Position numbers and translations under genes: made by a program. DNA of 64,000 nucleotides, from the NCBI RefSeq assembly GCF_042432905.1, contig NZ_JBHLWI010000002.1:83833-147832 (forward strand), in the 5' to 3' direction. The notes beneath the pieces are model-generated. The model searched no databases. It was not told the origin of the DNA and was given only the letters and a program-made list of their open reading frames with translations. Of this stretch, positions 17,032 to 26,308 are shown piece by piece (within the stretch, counting starts at the first letter, position 1; every line of letters begins with the position of its first letter). The stretch is from Fontibacter flavus. GTDB lineage: Bacteria > Bacteroidota > Bacteroidia > Cytophagales > Cyclobacteriaceae.

Positions 17032-19254
17032 ATGAAAAAACTTTCCTACTTCCCCCTTTTCCTGATCAGCTTGCTGATATCCCAACTGGCGTTTGCCCAG
17101 AAAACCAACTTCACCGTCGCAGATGCCATTAATGTCAAATCCATCGGCAGTACTACTTTATCCGATGATGGAAAATGGTTGGCGGGGGTGATTTCAGATG
17201 GCAGCTCCAGGTTTGATGTGGACCATTTCAGATTTCAAGACCCTTCCTACCTCAATGTCTTACCGGGAGAATTTGTCATCCTCGATACCCAAAATGGAGA
17301 AATGGTGTATCCCTATAAGGAACAATCCAGAGTAACATCTCTTTCCTGGTCTCCAAACTCCAAAGAACTGGCATTTTTGGAGCAAAAGGGTGACAGGCTC
17401 CACCTTATGGTATTCGATATAAACCGCAAGCGACTAAAAGAAATAAAGATTGCAGGAAACCTTTTGTTGGCCAATTCGGACTTGACTTGGACTTCCGATG
17501 GCAAATCGATACTTCTCCATGCTAGAACCAATGATTGGTTGGATAGGGCCATGGCCCTGTACAATGAAGCTACTAAGGGACCGGTTGTGGTGTATGATGG
17601 GAATAAGCCCTTTCTCAAATGGGATGAAATCAGAAATACAAACGCTTTGACCAAAGTGATAAAAGTAAACCTGTCGAATGGACAGTCTCAGGAAATACTT
17701 CCGGAAGCCAATTATGGGGGTATTTACCTTTCAGAGGACAATCAATTTTTAATTTTCAATGAGACTTTCCCCCTGAAAACCTCTTATGTCAGAAATGAAG
17801 GGACAGAATACCAAGTATCCTATAAGCAACTGGACAGCCCGGATTCTACGCATATCCTTTACAAAAGGAACAAACAACGAAGAAACTATAACTGGTCAGA
17901 CACGAAAAGTAAGTTCGCTTGGGTGGACTCAGGCTATGTTTTTGTACAAACATTGGGTCAAGACGATGCGCTTAATCTCACCAAAGGAAAGGCCTTCACT
18001 GATGAGGAAAAGAAAAAAGAAGTGAAGTTTTCCATTATTTCATGGTCTCCTTCCGAAAACAAATTACTCCTGAGTTCAGACAAGGGCTATTGGTTAGCGA
18101 ATACCCAAGGTGAGCAATTGGAAATGGTATATGAATTTCCTGAGGACAAAGAAAAAGCACCAAACTTAAATCTTGCACATTGGTCGAAGGATGAAAATAA
18201 CCTGTATTTTTCCTACAGTGAAAAAGACCGTTGGAGAAGGGGATTTGTCCGATTTGACCTCGCTGATCGTAAGATGGAAGATCTGATCCTGGATAATCGC
18301 CTCTACACAGGATTACAGAAATCAAAACATGCAGATGTTGTCGTTTTGAATCTATCTGATGGAGATATGCCTGCTGATTTGATAGTAAGCGATTGGTCTT
18401 TTGCAGAAATGAAGCCTTTGACCAATCTCAATCCATGGTTAGCAGACAAAAAGATGACAAGGTCTGAATTGATCACCTATAGAAATGTAGATGGCAAAGA
18501 ACTCAAAGGAATTCTGTACTATCCAGTGGATTACGAAGAGGGCAAAAAGTATCCGCTGGTCTGCGAAGTCTATGAAACATTCCTTGCCAATGGCTACAAT
18601 AGAAATATGAACCTTTTTGCCAATCAGGGGTATTTTGCCCTGCGTCCATCGGTGGACCTGGAAATGGGATATCCTGGTGAAGCTTGGGTAAAAGGAATCA
18701 CCGCAGCCATCAATAAACTGGTAGATGAAGGGAAGGTAGACAATGACAAAGTCGGCGTGCAAGGGGGAAGCTATGGTGGCTATGCTACTTCTTTACTGAT
18801 TACACAAACTGATAGATTTGCTGCAGCGATCAATATTTCCGGGAAGGTCAATATCATCAGTTTCCTCGGCGATAGTCCAAAGATCGGAACGAGGAATTAT
18901 ACCGCCGCTGAATATGGTCAGGACCGCATCGGGGGAACGCTTTGGGATGAACCTTTGAAATACCTCGCCACCACTGCAGTGCTGTATGCAGACCGAATCA
19001 AAACCCCTCATTTGATCATGACAGGTGAAGGGGATTGGAATGTTCCCGGCACCAACTCAAGGGAACTCTATTATGCCATGCGAAGATTAGGAAAAGATGT
19101 GACCTGGGTCAATTACCTAGAAGGAGGTCACGGTGCAGGTGCCGCTAGCAACGAGAGCGATTTCCATGATCATTGGAAAAGGGTTTTCGATTTTTATGAA
19201 AAACATTTCAACAAAAAGGAGAAAGAAGAAAAAGACGGTGAAATCACCAATTAA
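17032..19254 (+). CDS. Secreted S9 family prolyl oligopeptidase-like peptidase
   Basis: This 740-residue protein has a Sec signal peptide cleaved near Ala-Gln at residues 22-23. Residues about 30-480 form a beta-propeller (repeated WSPNSKELAF, WTSDGKSILL, WSPSENKLLL units) and about 490-740 the alpha/beta-hydrolase domain. The catalytic triad can be placed: Ser580 in GGSYGGYA, Asp668 in GEGDWNVPG and His700 in EGGHGAG. S9 enzymes cleave peptides of limited length, often after proline or removing dipeptides; specificity is not readable here. It would act in the periplasm or outside. A bidirectional terminator separates it from the convergent helicase gene. Confidence 0.88.
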   Translation: MKKLSYFPLFLISLLISQLAFAQKTNFTVADAINVKSIGSTTLSDDGKWLAGVISDGSSRFDVDHFRFQDPSYLNVLPGEFVILDTQNGEMVYPYKEQSRVTSLSWSPNSKELAFLEQKGDRLHLMVFDINRKRLKEIKIAGNLLLANSDLTWTSDGKSILLHARTNDWLDRAMALYNEATKGPVVVYDGNKPFLKWDEIRNTNALTKVIKVNLSNGQSQEILPEANYGGIYLSEDNQFLIFNETFPLKTSYVRNEGTEYQVSYKQLDSPDSTHILYKRNKQRRNYNWSDTKSKFAWVDSGYVFVQTLGQDDALNLTKGKAFTDEEKKKEVKFSIISWSPSENKLLLSSDKGYWLANTQGEQLEMVYEFPEDKEKAPNLNLAHWSKDENNLYFSYSEKDRWRRGFVRFDLADRKMEDLILDNRLYTGLQKSKHADVVVLNLSDGDMPADLIVSDWSFAEMKPLTNLNPWLADKKMTRSELITYRNVDGKELKGILYYPVDYEEGKKYPLVCEVYETFLANGYNRNMNLFANQGYFALRPSVDLEMGYPGEAWVKGITAAINKLVDEGKVDNDKVGVQGGSYGGYATSLLITQTDRFAAAINISGKVNIISFLGDSPKIGTRNYTAAEYGQDRIGGTLWDEPLKYLATTAVLYADRIKTPHLIMTGEGDWNVPGTNSRELYYAMRRLGKDVTWVNYLEGGHGAGAASNESDFHDHWKRVFDFYEKHFNKKEKEEKDGEITN

Positions 19255-19287
19255 TCCTAAGGGTTTATTCCCCACTTTCTCAACTTG

Positions 19288-19348
19288 AAAAAACTCAGCC
19301 CAATCCTTTGGCTTTTTATCGCCTAAAAGGAATAAGGCTGAGTTTTTT
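19288..19348. terminator. Bidirectional terminator between S9 peptidase and the fused helicase
   Basis: AAAAAACTCAGCC (19288-19300) and GGCTGAGTTTTTT (19336-19348) are exact complements. The 35-base loop contains a smaller CCTTTGGC/GCCTAAAAGG pairing. A-run on one side and T-run on the other suit both convergent genes. Confidence 0.75.
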
Positions 19349-19403
19349 CCATTTGGAGAATGCCTATGAAAAATGAAATTCCCTAACTCAAGGTCAGACG
19401 TTT

Positions 19404-22400
19404 CTAACTTTCTTTGTTCAACACCAACTCTGGCAGTACCACCAAAACATCCTTTTCGGTCTCAGAATTGTGCCAATAAACTAACCAGTTGACCGATAAC
19501 TGCTTTATGGTATAACCTTTTTCAAAATAGGTAGCTAAGGTTTGCTGAAACGCTAAGGAAAAGCGAAGAACTGTCTGACCCTGTTCGTTGAAACAATCAT
19601 TTTCTTCGAAGCTTAACAGGTCTCCGGTCCGCAAGCGATGAATGAGCTTTTGTCGAAAGGCACAAAAACCCAAATTAATATCCTTCATCCCAAGTTGCAA
19701 TATCAAAGAGCCTTGATCCTCTGCAATTGCTGGAACCACAAACTTTTCCATTGCATCAGCGATGAGGCCATCCAGATAATTCCCACGATAATGTATGGAC
19801 AGTAGCGACTTGGCCCGGGTCATTCCTACATACAAAAGGCGTCGCTCTTGATCATCCCTGCAATCGGACTGGGTAAGCATAATATAAACTTGATCAAACT
19901 CCTTGCCCTTGGCTTTGTGGATTGTGGACACCAATGCTGTGCCGTATTCCTGATCCGTAAAATCCTCTGTTTTGGATTCCTGGATAAATTCTTCCAAGTC
20001 CGTTCGGTATCTGGTTTTGGGAAAGATCTGCTCAAAATCATCCAATAGACGCTTGACCAATTCCCATTTGTGGCTATGACCAAAAGCAGTTTCCAACTGC
20101 TGCCTGGACCTATTCCATTTTTCTTCCGGAATTGTGAATTGGCCTGGGCCCAGCGAAAGGGAATTTAAGAAAAAACGAATTTCAAATAGTTGCAACAAAT
20201 GGAATTGATCATGACTTTGAATCAGCTTGGCAGAAATATTTTTTTCCAAAAGACAGCTAAGGATGCTTAAAGCTTCATCATTGGTTCTGCAAAGAATTCC
20301 TACGCTGCCTTTGAGTTTGGTGGATAAAAGATCATCTACCAAAGGGCTTATGAGGTTGGTCCCTTGGTGCTCGTTCACCCGTAAAATACCCAATTCTGGT
20401 GCATGGGCAATGATTGGAGTACTTTTCAACCTTTGGCTAATCGTTGATGCCCATTGATTGGAAAAATCGACCAGGTTGGATTTGCTCCTATAGTTTTCCA
20501 ACAATTCATATTTGAGAGCATGCTTTTCATTGATGAATTTTTCAAGGTATGCCGCATTGGAACCCCGGAATTCATAAATGTTCTGGTCATCATCCCCTAC
20601 GGCAATGACCCGCATGTCTTCATTTTGTTCCATCAGTGCCTCAATTAAGGCAAACTCTTCACTGCTGATATCCTGTGCCTCATCGATAACCAAGACGGTA
20701 CGGGTGACTTCCTTGGGTTCGGTTTTATTTTCCCTGATCATTTGGGTGGCCTGTGCAATTACATCTTCAGTTTTGTCCAAACTGCCTACCTTACCCAAAA
20801 TATCAAAACAATAGCCATGAAAAGTTTTGATATCCACAAAGAGGGCCGCATTTCCAATAAGTTCCATCAAACGCTTTTTGAATTCCGTGGCTGCTGCTCT
20901 AGAGAAAGTCAACATTAGCAACTGCTCATGTTTCACATCCTCCATCAGCAGGAGAGCGGCTAGTTTATGTACAAGAATCCTGGTTTTTCCACTTCCCGGT
21001 CCAGCAGCCACCACAATGTTCCTGGAGTTTTGATCATTGATGATCTTCAGTTGGGCTGGGGATAACTCCCCAAAAAGCCTCCTGAACTTGGCTGGAGTAA
21101 TGTTACGACTAATTTCTTTTTGGCGGTTGCCCTTGAAATACTTATTGAGAAATGCAGTATAATTCATCTGGAAATAATCCTCTACAAACTGTAGGGCATC
21201 CCTATAGTCGGCAATCATCTTTTTGGCATATTCTCCTACAATATGGATCTGCTGTACCTTGTTTTCGTAAAACCGTTCCAGCTTTTGGTAATCTTCCTGC
21301 TTGTATCGGGCTTTATTGTCTCTTTCGGTGCGTTCGATAGTCAATCGGTTGTAGAGCACCAAAAATCCTCCTTCGATTTTTATGGCATCCATCCTCAATA
21401 GATAGAAAAGAGCATCCTCCACTTCGACGGGTGTACAATTTCTTTCAAAAAGTCCTGTTTCAGATTCATAAGCTTCTTTAAGTTCCAGCACCGAAAAGTC
21501 CACCGGCATTTCCCCGGAAAACAAAGGCAGGTCCGGTTCTGTCAAAGCAGCCTTCCGAAAAAGATAATCAACAATAAAACGGGCCAAGTCATGCCTTTTG
21601 CGGAATTTTTCTTTCAGCTCTTTTTTCGAAAGATTTGTTTTCAATTCCACATGGTTTTTGGAGGATGTGGAAAACTGCTTGCTGACCCAATTTTTGATGG
21701 CCCAATAGTTGATCACGGTACGTATTTTGGCAGGGGTTATTCCCTTTAATCCTTCCAACGCAGCACCTTCATTTAGGCTTTTAATCTGAAAAATCTTTGC
21801 TTCCGAGTTAATTTGGTCCAAGAGGTAATTTTCCAGCAAACCGATGTTTTCCACAATTTCCATGGGTTTTTGTAGAGCATCTGATTTCCGGATAAATGCC
21901 TGTAGATCCTTGGAATCGGCCAGGATTTCTTCTTCTCTGAGCAGATGAATGATTTCAATGACCTCTTCTTTGACCATGGCCAGGTGGTCGGCGATATAGT
22001 CAATCCTTGCCTCTGCCTCATCCTCCAAACGTTTTTGCCTGCTTTTGGAAGAAAAGAGTTTCTTTATGATTCGGGCAGCCTGAACTTTTTGGTTTTGGGA
22101 AAATCTTGGGGAGGTTTCTATTTTTTGGATAGCTTCCTGAGCATTGGCAACTTGAATGCTGCTGGCGAAGATCTTGGGCATGTTTTGTCCGCGCTTGAGG
22201 TAGCCAGCATCCTCCAAGGCTGCAATTGCCGTAGTTACACGGGTTTCTATTTCCCGCATGGAATCATCCCAACCTGCCTGACGTGCAATTTCAAGAGCTG
22301 AATTACTCACCTGACTTCTGAAGCGGGTGAGATTTTTGATCGCTTTCCAAACCTGTTGGACTTCTTTGAGGGTAATTTTGGTTTGGTTAAGCAGAATAAA

Positions 22401-24254
22401 ATGCTTACTGAGATCCTCTTCATCAAAAAGGACAAAACATTCCGCTTCGATATTTTCATCCCTTCCTGCACGGCCGGCTTCCTGTACATAGTTTTCCAGA
22501 GAATCGGATATCTCATAGTGCACCACCAAACCCACATCCTTTTTATCCACACCCATGCCAAAAGCAGAGGTGGCCACCATGGTATTCACTTCTCCCGAAA
22601 TAAAGGCGTCCTGGTTTTGGCTTTTTTCGTTTTTGTCCATCTTGCCATGGTAGGCACGTGCAGGAAAACCATCTTTATTCAACCGCTGAGCCAGATCAAA
22701 GGCCTTCCTGGTTCTGGAAACATATATGATAGATGGACAAGATTTGGCTTCCAATAAATCACGAAGTGCTGCATACTTCTCCTCCTCTTTGGTCCTTTCC
22801 ACCACTTCAAAGCGAAGATTGGTCCTTGATACTCCCGAGTGGAAAATTTCTAAATTGATGGAAAGCTTTTCGCGGAAGTAATTGCGGATATCTTCAACGA
22901 CCCTTTGCTTGGCAGTAGCTGTGAAGCAGGAGACTGGTATAGGTTCAGAAAGGTTTTTGGTTTCCTGAAGCTTTTGTATAAAATCCGCGATATTGAGGTA
23001 ATCAATTCTGAAATCCTGCCCCCAAGAAGAAAAGCAATGCGCTTCATCGATCACCACCCTATCAATTTTTCGTCCCAAGAGAAGCTTTTCAATGCTTTTG
23101 GAGCGCAGAGATTCCGGAGAAATATAGAGGATAGAGGCCGAACCGTCTTCTACCCTTTCAAATGATTTTGACCTTTCAATGGGGTCCAATAGCCCATTGA
23201 TCGTAACTGCCTCAGTGATACCCATTTTTTCAAGGTTATCAACCTGGTCTTTCATCAAAGACTGTAAGGGGGAAATGACTAGGGTTAGGGCTTTTTCCCT
23301 TTCTCCCGCCATAAGGGCCGGTAACTGAAATGTGATGGATTTGCCACCGCCTGTAGGGAATATACACAATAATGATCTGCCTTCCACCGCTGCTTTTACT
23401 GCTTTTTCTTGCAAAGGCTCATCTCCATAAGTTCTGAATTTCTCGAAACCAAAAATCCGCTTCAATCCAGCGCGGATGTCAAATTCTTTTGAACAATAGG
23501 AGCAGCCGGAAAGACAGGGTCTTCCCCTTAACAAAGTCATCAAATTGTCCGTATCAGGAAAGCGTTGTAATACCCAAGGAGGAGTAATGCTGAATCTGTC
23601 ACCGCAATGAATAAGGGAAAGCGCATAGGCAAGAGCAATGGGCTGCCGTCTTGAAAATTTATCCACGTCTGAATGAGAGCAAATTTTTCCGATAAAATAA
23701 CTATGGATAAGTTCAGAAAGATTTTCAACGGTTGTGTGAAAACCCAGGTATTCAAAGAACCCTTTAAAGGCCTCCGTTCCTGAAAGTAATCCAAAGAATA
23801 TTTTCTGTAAATTCTTATCCAAGTCGGAAAAAGCACTCACTTCATCGTAAAAAAGATCTTTGGCTTTTAATGCATCATTGAGAGGATTGTTAAGGCTTTC
23901 AGTCTGAAGTTTGTCGTCTTTAACAAGTCTATGATAAGGCTTTTGAGGAAAAAGCAAGGGAGAAAGGAACAAAGTATCAATTATAGTATGAAACCTTAAT
24001 CCCTTCTTTTGAAGGTATGGGAGATCGTGACTTATAATATTGTGACCGCAAATATACCTTGGGCTGCCCAAAAACTCCTCAAATTTAATCAGATTAGATG
24101 CATGGAACGTACTTCCATCAACTTTGACCGCCCCAAGATCCAAAATCTTTCCACTTTGGGGCACAACCTCAAGATCTAAAAAACAAATGTTTTGTATTAG
24201 CTGCTTCATCAGTGCTTCAAAATATCCTTGATCTGCCGCAAGAATATTCACCAT
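19404..24254 (-). CDS. Three-part fusion: DEDD-type exonuclease, RecQ helicase, UvrD-type helicase
   Basis: This is a single 1616-residue frame with three nucleic acid engines. Residues 20-135 form an RNase H-fold 3'-5' exonuclease domain: D27-x-E29, HNIISHD (D77) and D127; Asn122 occupies the usual histidine place of DEDDh enzymes. A cysteine cluster C247-x3-C251-x2-C254 precedes the RecQ part. RecQ motifs are all intact: Walker A PTGGGKS (300-306), DEAH (403-406), SCFTATA (442-448) and QEAGRAGRD (591-599), followed by a winged-helix and helical region to about 1000. A second motor of UvrD/Rep (SF1A) type has GPGSGKT (1085-1091), VIDEAQD (1189-1195), GDDDQNIYEFRGS (1220-1232), STIHKAKGKEFD (1443-1454) and YVGMTRAKS (1475-1483). 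ATG at 24254 is used; Met16 is an alternative. Likely role is processing of DNA ends or forks, possibly defence. Confidence 0.9.
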   Translation of the reverse strand: MVNILAADQGYFEALMKQLIQNICFLDLEVVPQSGKILDLGAVKVDGSTFHASNLIKFEEFLGSPRYICGHNIISHDLPYLQKKGLRFHTIIDTLFLSPLLFPQKPYHRLVKDDKLQTESLNNPLNDALKAKDLFYDEVSAFSDLDKNLQKIFFGLLSGTEAFKGFFEYLGFHTTVENLSELIHSYFIGKICSHSDVDKFSRRQPIALAYALSLIHCGDRFSITPPWVLQRFPDTDNLMTLLRGRPCLSGCSYCSKEFDIRAGLKRIFGFEKFRTYGDEPLQEKAVKAAVEGRSLLCIFPTGGGKSITFQLPALMAGEREKALTLVISPLQSLMKDQVDNLEKMGITEAVTINGLLDPIERSKSFERVEDGSASILYISPESLRSKSIEKLLLGRKIDRVVIDEAHCFSSWGQDFRIDYLNIADFIQKLQETKNLSEPIPVSCFTATAKQRVVEDIRNYFREKLSINLEIFHSGVSRTNLRFEVVERTKEEEKYAALRDLLEAKSCPSIIYVSRTRKAFDLAQRLNKDGFPARAYHGKMDKNEKSQNQDAFISGEVNTMVATSAFGMGVDKKDVGLVVHYEISDSLENYVQEAGRAGRDENIEAECFVLFDEEDLSKHFILLNQTKITLKEVQQVWKAIKNLTRFRSQVSNSALEIARQAGWDDSMREIETRVTTAIAALEDAGYLKRGQNMPKIFASSIQVANAQEAIQKIETSPRFSQNQKVQAARIIKKLFSSKSRQKRLEDEAEARIDYIADHLAMVKEEVIEIIHLLREEEILADSKDLQAFIRKSDALQKPMEIVENIGLLENYLLDQINSEAKIFQIKSLNEGAALEGLKGITPAKIRTVINYWAIKNWVSKQFSTSSKNHVELKTNLSKKELKEKFRKRHDLARFIVDYLFRKAALTEPDLPLFSGEMPVDFSVLELKEAYESETGLFERNCTPVEVEDALFYLLRMDAIKIEGGFLVLYNRLTIERTERDNKARYKQEDYQKLERFYENKVQQIHIVGEYAKKMIADYRDALQFVEDYFQMNYTAFLNKYFKGNRQKEISRNITPAKFRRLFGELSPAQLKIINDQNSRNIVVAAGPGSGKTRILVHKLAALLLMEDVKHEQLLMLTFSRAAATEFKKRLMELIGNAALFVDIKTFHGYCFDILGKVGSLDKTEDVIAQATQMIRENKTEPKEVTRTVLVIDEAQDISSEEFALIEALMEQNEDMRVIAVGDDDQNIYEFRGSNAAYLEKFINEKHALKYELLENYRSKSNLVDFSNQWASTISQRLKSTPIIAHAPELGILRVNEHQGTNLISPLVDDLLSTKLKGSVGILCRTNDEALSILSCLLEKNISAKLIQSHDQFHLLQLFEIRFFLNSLSLGPGQFTIPEEKWNRSRQQLETAFGHSHKWELVKRLLDDFEQIFPKTRYRTDLEEFIQESKTEDFTDQEYGTALVSTIHKAKGKEFDQVYIMLTQSDCRDDQERRLLYVGMTRAKSLLSIHYRGNYLDGLIADAMEKFVVPAIAEDQGSLILQLGMKDINLGFCAFRQKLIHRLRTGDLLSFEENDCFNEQGQTVLRFSLAFQQTLATYFEKGYTIKQLSVNWLVYWHNSETEKDVLVVLPELVLNKES

Positions 24255-24308
24255 TTACACAATTATATTTAATTTAGGTGAAAACATCACTAAAAACCAC
24301 ATGAAACC

Positions 24309-25316
24309 ATGAATAGATTGGTAATTGTCACCTTGTGGATAAATCTGTTTTTATTCTCCTGCAGCCACCAACCTAACGCTATGAAAAAAGACGCCTATAT
24401 AGAAATTTTCGATGATCAAATTCTGGAATTGATTGACCCCAATACACCTTTCCACATCCTGGCCCAAGGATTTGCCTGGACAGAAGGACCACTGTGGCTG
24501 GAAGAACAGCAAAGCCTCATTTTTACTGATATCCCCAACAACTCCATCTTTCGAATCGATTCCAAAGGCGAACTCAGTCTCTACCTCAAACCCTCAGGAT
24601 ATACAAGTGATACCCCTCGTGGTGGAGAAGTAGGCGCCAATGGCCTGACTTTGGACCGGCAGGGCAGATTGGTCATGTGCCAACACGGAGACCGCCGCAT
24701 GGCACGCATGGACAGCCCGCTCGATCAACCAAAGTCCCAATTTGTAAACCTTGTGGATAAGTATCAGGGCAAACGATTCAATAGCCCCAATGATGTGGTC
24801 TTTGACAAAGCGGGAAATATGTACTTTACCGATCCACCATATGGCCTGGAATTCAACATGGATGACCCTGCAAAGGAACTGGACTTCCAAGGGATTTATT
24901 GTCTGAAAACCAACGGAGAGTTGGTACTGCTCGATACCATTTCCCGACCCAACGGTCTGGCATTCAGTCCGGATGAGGAATATTTTTATGTGGCCAATTC
25001 CGATCCCGAAAAGGCAGTTTGGTACAGATATGAAGTACAGGCTGATGGACTTATCCACAATCGAACGCTATTTTTTGATGTTACGGAACATGTGGATAAA
25101 CAAGGATTCAAAGGACTACCTGACGGCATGAAAATCCACAGTTCGGGAACCATCTTCGCCACCGGACCTGGAGGGGTTTGGGTATTTGATCCGAGTGGAA
25201 AAGTCCTCGGCAGGCTGAGAACCGGTGAAGCTACTTCCAATTGTGCTTTTTCCACAAATGAAAAGACTTTCTTTATGACCGCTGATGATTATGTGTTGAA
25301 GATAAATTTGAAATAG
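24309..25316 (+). CDS. SMP-30/gluconolactonase family lipoprotein
   Basis: This 335-residue protein has a short lipoprotein signal (F-L-F-S-C, Cys18) and a six-bladed beta-propeller of the SMP-30/gluconolactonase/LRE family. Expected metal-site residues are visible: Glu in AWTEGPLW, Asn and Asp in the FNSPNDVVFD stretch, and Asp in GLPDGMK. Family members hydrolyse sugar lactones such as glucono-1,5-lactone or related aldonolactones with a divalent metal. Anchoring at the envelope suggests action on lactones made by periplasmic sugar oxidation, but it is well separated from the carbohydrate operon at 6.5-12.4 kb. It starts 54 bp from the divergent fused helicase gene, so their promoters overlap. 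Confidence 0.85.
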   Translation: MNRLVIVTLWINLFLFSCSHQPNAMKKDAYIEIFDDQILELIDPNTPFHILAQGFAWTEGPLWLEEQQSLIFTDIPNNSIFRIDSKGELSLYLKPSGYTSDTPRGGEVGANGLTLDRQGRLVMCQHGDRRMARMDSPLDQPKSQFVNLVDKYQGKRFNSPNDVVFDKAGNMYFTDPPYGLEFNMDDPAKELDFQGIYCLKTNGELVLLDTISRPNGLAFSPDEEYFYVANSDPEKAVWYRYEVQADGLIHNRTLFFDVTEHVDKQGFKGLPDGMKIHSSGTIFATGPGGVWVFDPSGKVLGRLRTGEATSNCAFSTNEKTFFMTADDYVLKINLK

Positions 25317-25474
25317 ATTGATGGATACTGGTGGATATTGAGAGATATTGATGGATATTGGAAATTAGAGGATAAACTGAACCCGATGGGGATCACCTGA
25401 AATAGATTGAAATAGGTAGAGATACTGGTGGATATTGATAGATATTAATGGATATTGATAATAGTTGAAATAGA
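25317..25474. repeat. Short degenerate tandem repeats
   Basis: The spacer is made of variants of a (GGTGGATATTGA)-like unit: GGTGGATATTGAGAGATATT, GATGGATATTGG, then again GGTGGATATTGATAGATATT and ATGGATATTGATA, in two clusters (25319-25360 and 25424-25465) separated by unrelated sequence. The units are 11-13 bases and imperfect. Confidence 0.6.
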
Positions 25475-25963
25475 ATGATAATCAAGAAAGCAGATATTGA
25501 ATTGGATTATGATGGGGTTTGGGAGATTTTTTCGGATGTGATTGCCGGAGAGGATGTATTTTCATTTGAACCAAATACTCCCAAGGCTGATCTGAAAAAA
25601 CTCTGGTTTGCAGACAATATGGATACTTTTGTGGCTGTGGATAACCTAGGAAAAGTGGTGGGAAGCTATTATGTCAAGCCGAATCAACCCGGTTTGGGCA
25701 GCCATGTTGCCAATGCAGGGTACATGGTGCATCCTGAGGAAAAAGGAAAAGGCATAGGCAGACTTTTATGCGAACATTCTATTGATTTTGCCAGGGCAAA
25801 AGGATACTTGGGCATGCAATTCAACATTGTCGTCAGTACCAATGAGTCTGCCGTCAAGCTGTGGAAAAGCTGTGGCTTCTCGATTATTGGTACTACACCA
25901 CAAGGGTTCAGGCATCAAAGCTTAGGATTAGTAGATACCTATATCATGTACAAGAGTTTGTAG
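25475..25963 (+). CDS. GNAT family N-acetyltransferase
   Basis: This 162-residue cytosolic protein has the GNAT fold. The acetyl-CoA-binding motif A is GYMVHPEEKGKGIGRLLCEH (83-102), with the Q/RxxGxG/A variant EKGKGIG. A later NESAVKLWKSCGF (124-136) matches motif B, where residues contact the CoA and substrate. The substrate is unknown; close family members include phosphinothricin-acetyltransferase-like and general amine acetylating enzymes. It follows a tandem-repeat spacer after the SMP-30 gene and is probably transcribed separately. Confidence 0.83.
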   Translation: MIIKKADIELDYDGVWEIFSDVIAGEDVFSFEPNTPKADLKKLWFADNMDTFVAVDNLGKVVGSYYVKPNQPGLGSHVANAGYMVHPEEKGKGIGRLLCEHSIDFARAKGYLGMQFNIVVSTNESAVKLWKSCGFSIIGTTPQGFRHQSLGLVDTYIMYKSL

Positions 25964-26160
25964 TGCTATTGCGGTTCAAATTCATAGCCAAGAAGGCACA
26001 AAGCAGTTGTCCTGCTTCTCCTGAAGCTGGACTCCACATTACAGCAGTACGGGGTTTGCTCCAAATATTGACTGATAACTAGTTTACTAAGCGCTCAATG
26101 CGTGAAACCTAAAAAAGAAATTTCTCGCAAAGCACGCAAAGGTTTTTACTGGATGAAACA

Positions 26161-26201
26161 AAAAAAGACCTTTGAGTACACCATAGCGTACCCAAAGGTC
26201 T
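26161..26201 (-). terminator. Terminator of the leftward S9 peptidase gene
   Basis: AGACCTTTGAGTAC (26166-26179) pairs with GTACCCAAAGGTCT (26188-26201) with one mismatch. On the minus strand the stem is followed by a seven-T run, so it terminates transcripts from 28732. Confidence 0.65.
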
Positions 26202-26266
26202 AATTCATGCGATTTTAGGATTTCCGAAATCCGCCTTCCGAAATTCTATTTTCTAGTCTATCGTAT

Positions 26267-26282
26267 CCTACCTGAAGGTAGG
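26267..26282. repeat. Dispersed palindromic core, copy 4 (inverted context)
   Basis: CCTACCTGAAGGTAGG is followed by CAAGCTCGCTTCTCG, the reverse complement of the context of copies 1 and 2, so the whole element is inverted here. Confidence 0.6.
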
Positions 26283-26308
26283 CAAGCTCGCTTCTCGTCT
26301 CTCGCTTC

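Larger units (their letters stand above)
25964..26308. other. Spacer with terminator and repeat remnants
   Basis: No gene recognised. It contains CGCAAAGCACGCAAAGG-type degenerate text (about 26110-26145, related to 29070-29150 and 62410-62450), a terminator for the leftward S9 gene (26161-26201), and an inverted copy of the dispersed repeat (26240-26318). Confidence 0.6.

Noticed and set aside
19404..24254. Defence island around the helicase fusion
   Set aside because: Neighbours are an S9 peptidase, an SMP-30 lactonase and housekeeping genes. No restriction, toxin-antitoxin, CBASS or similar gene is visible, so only the fusion itself is reported.
25317..25474. CRISPR-like array
   Set aside because: The units are 11-13 bases, imperfect, and lack spacers of constant length.
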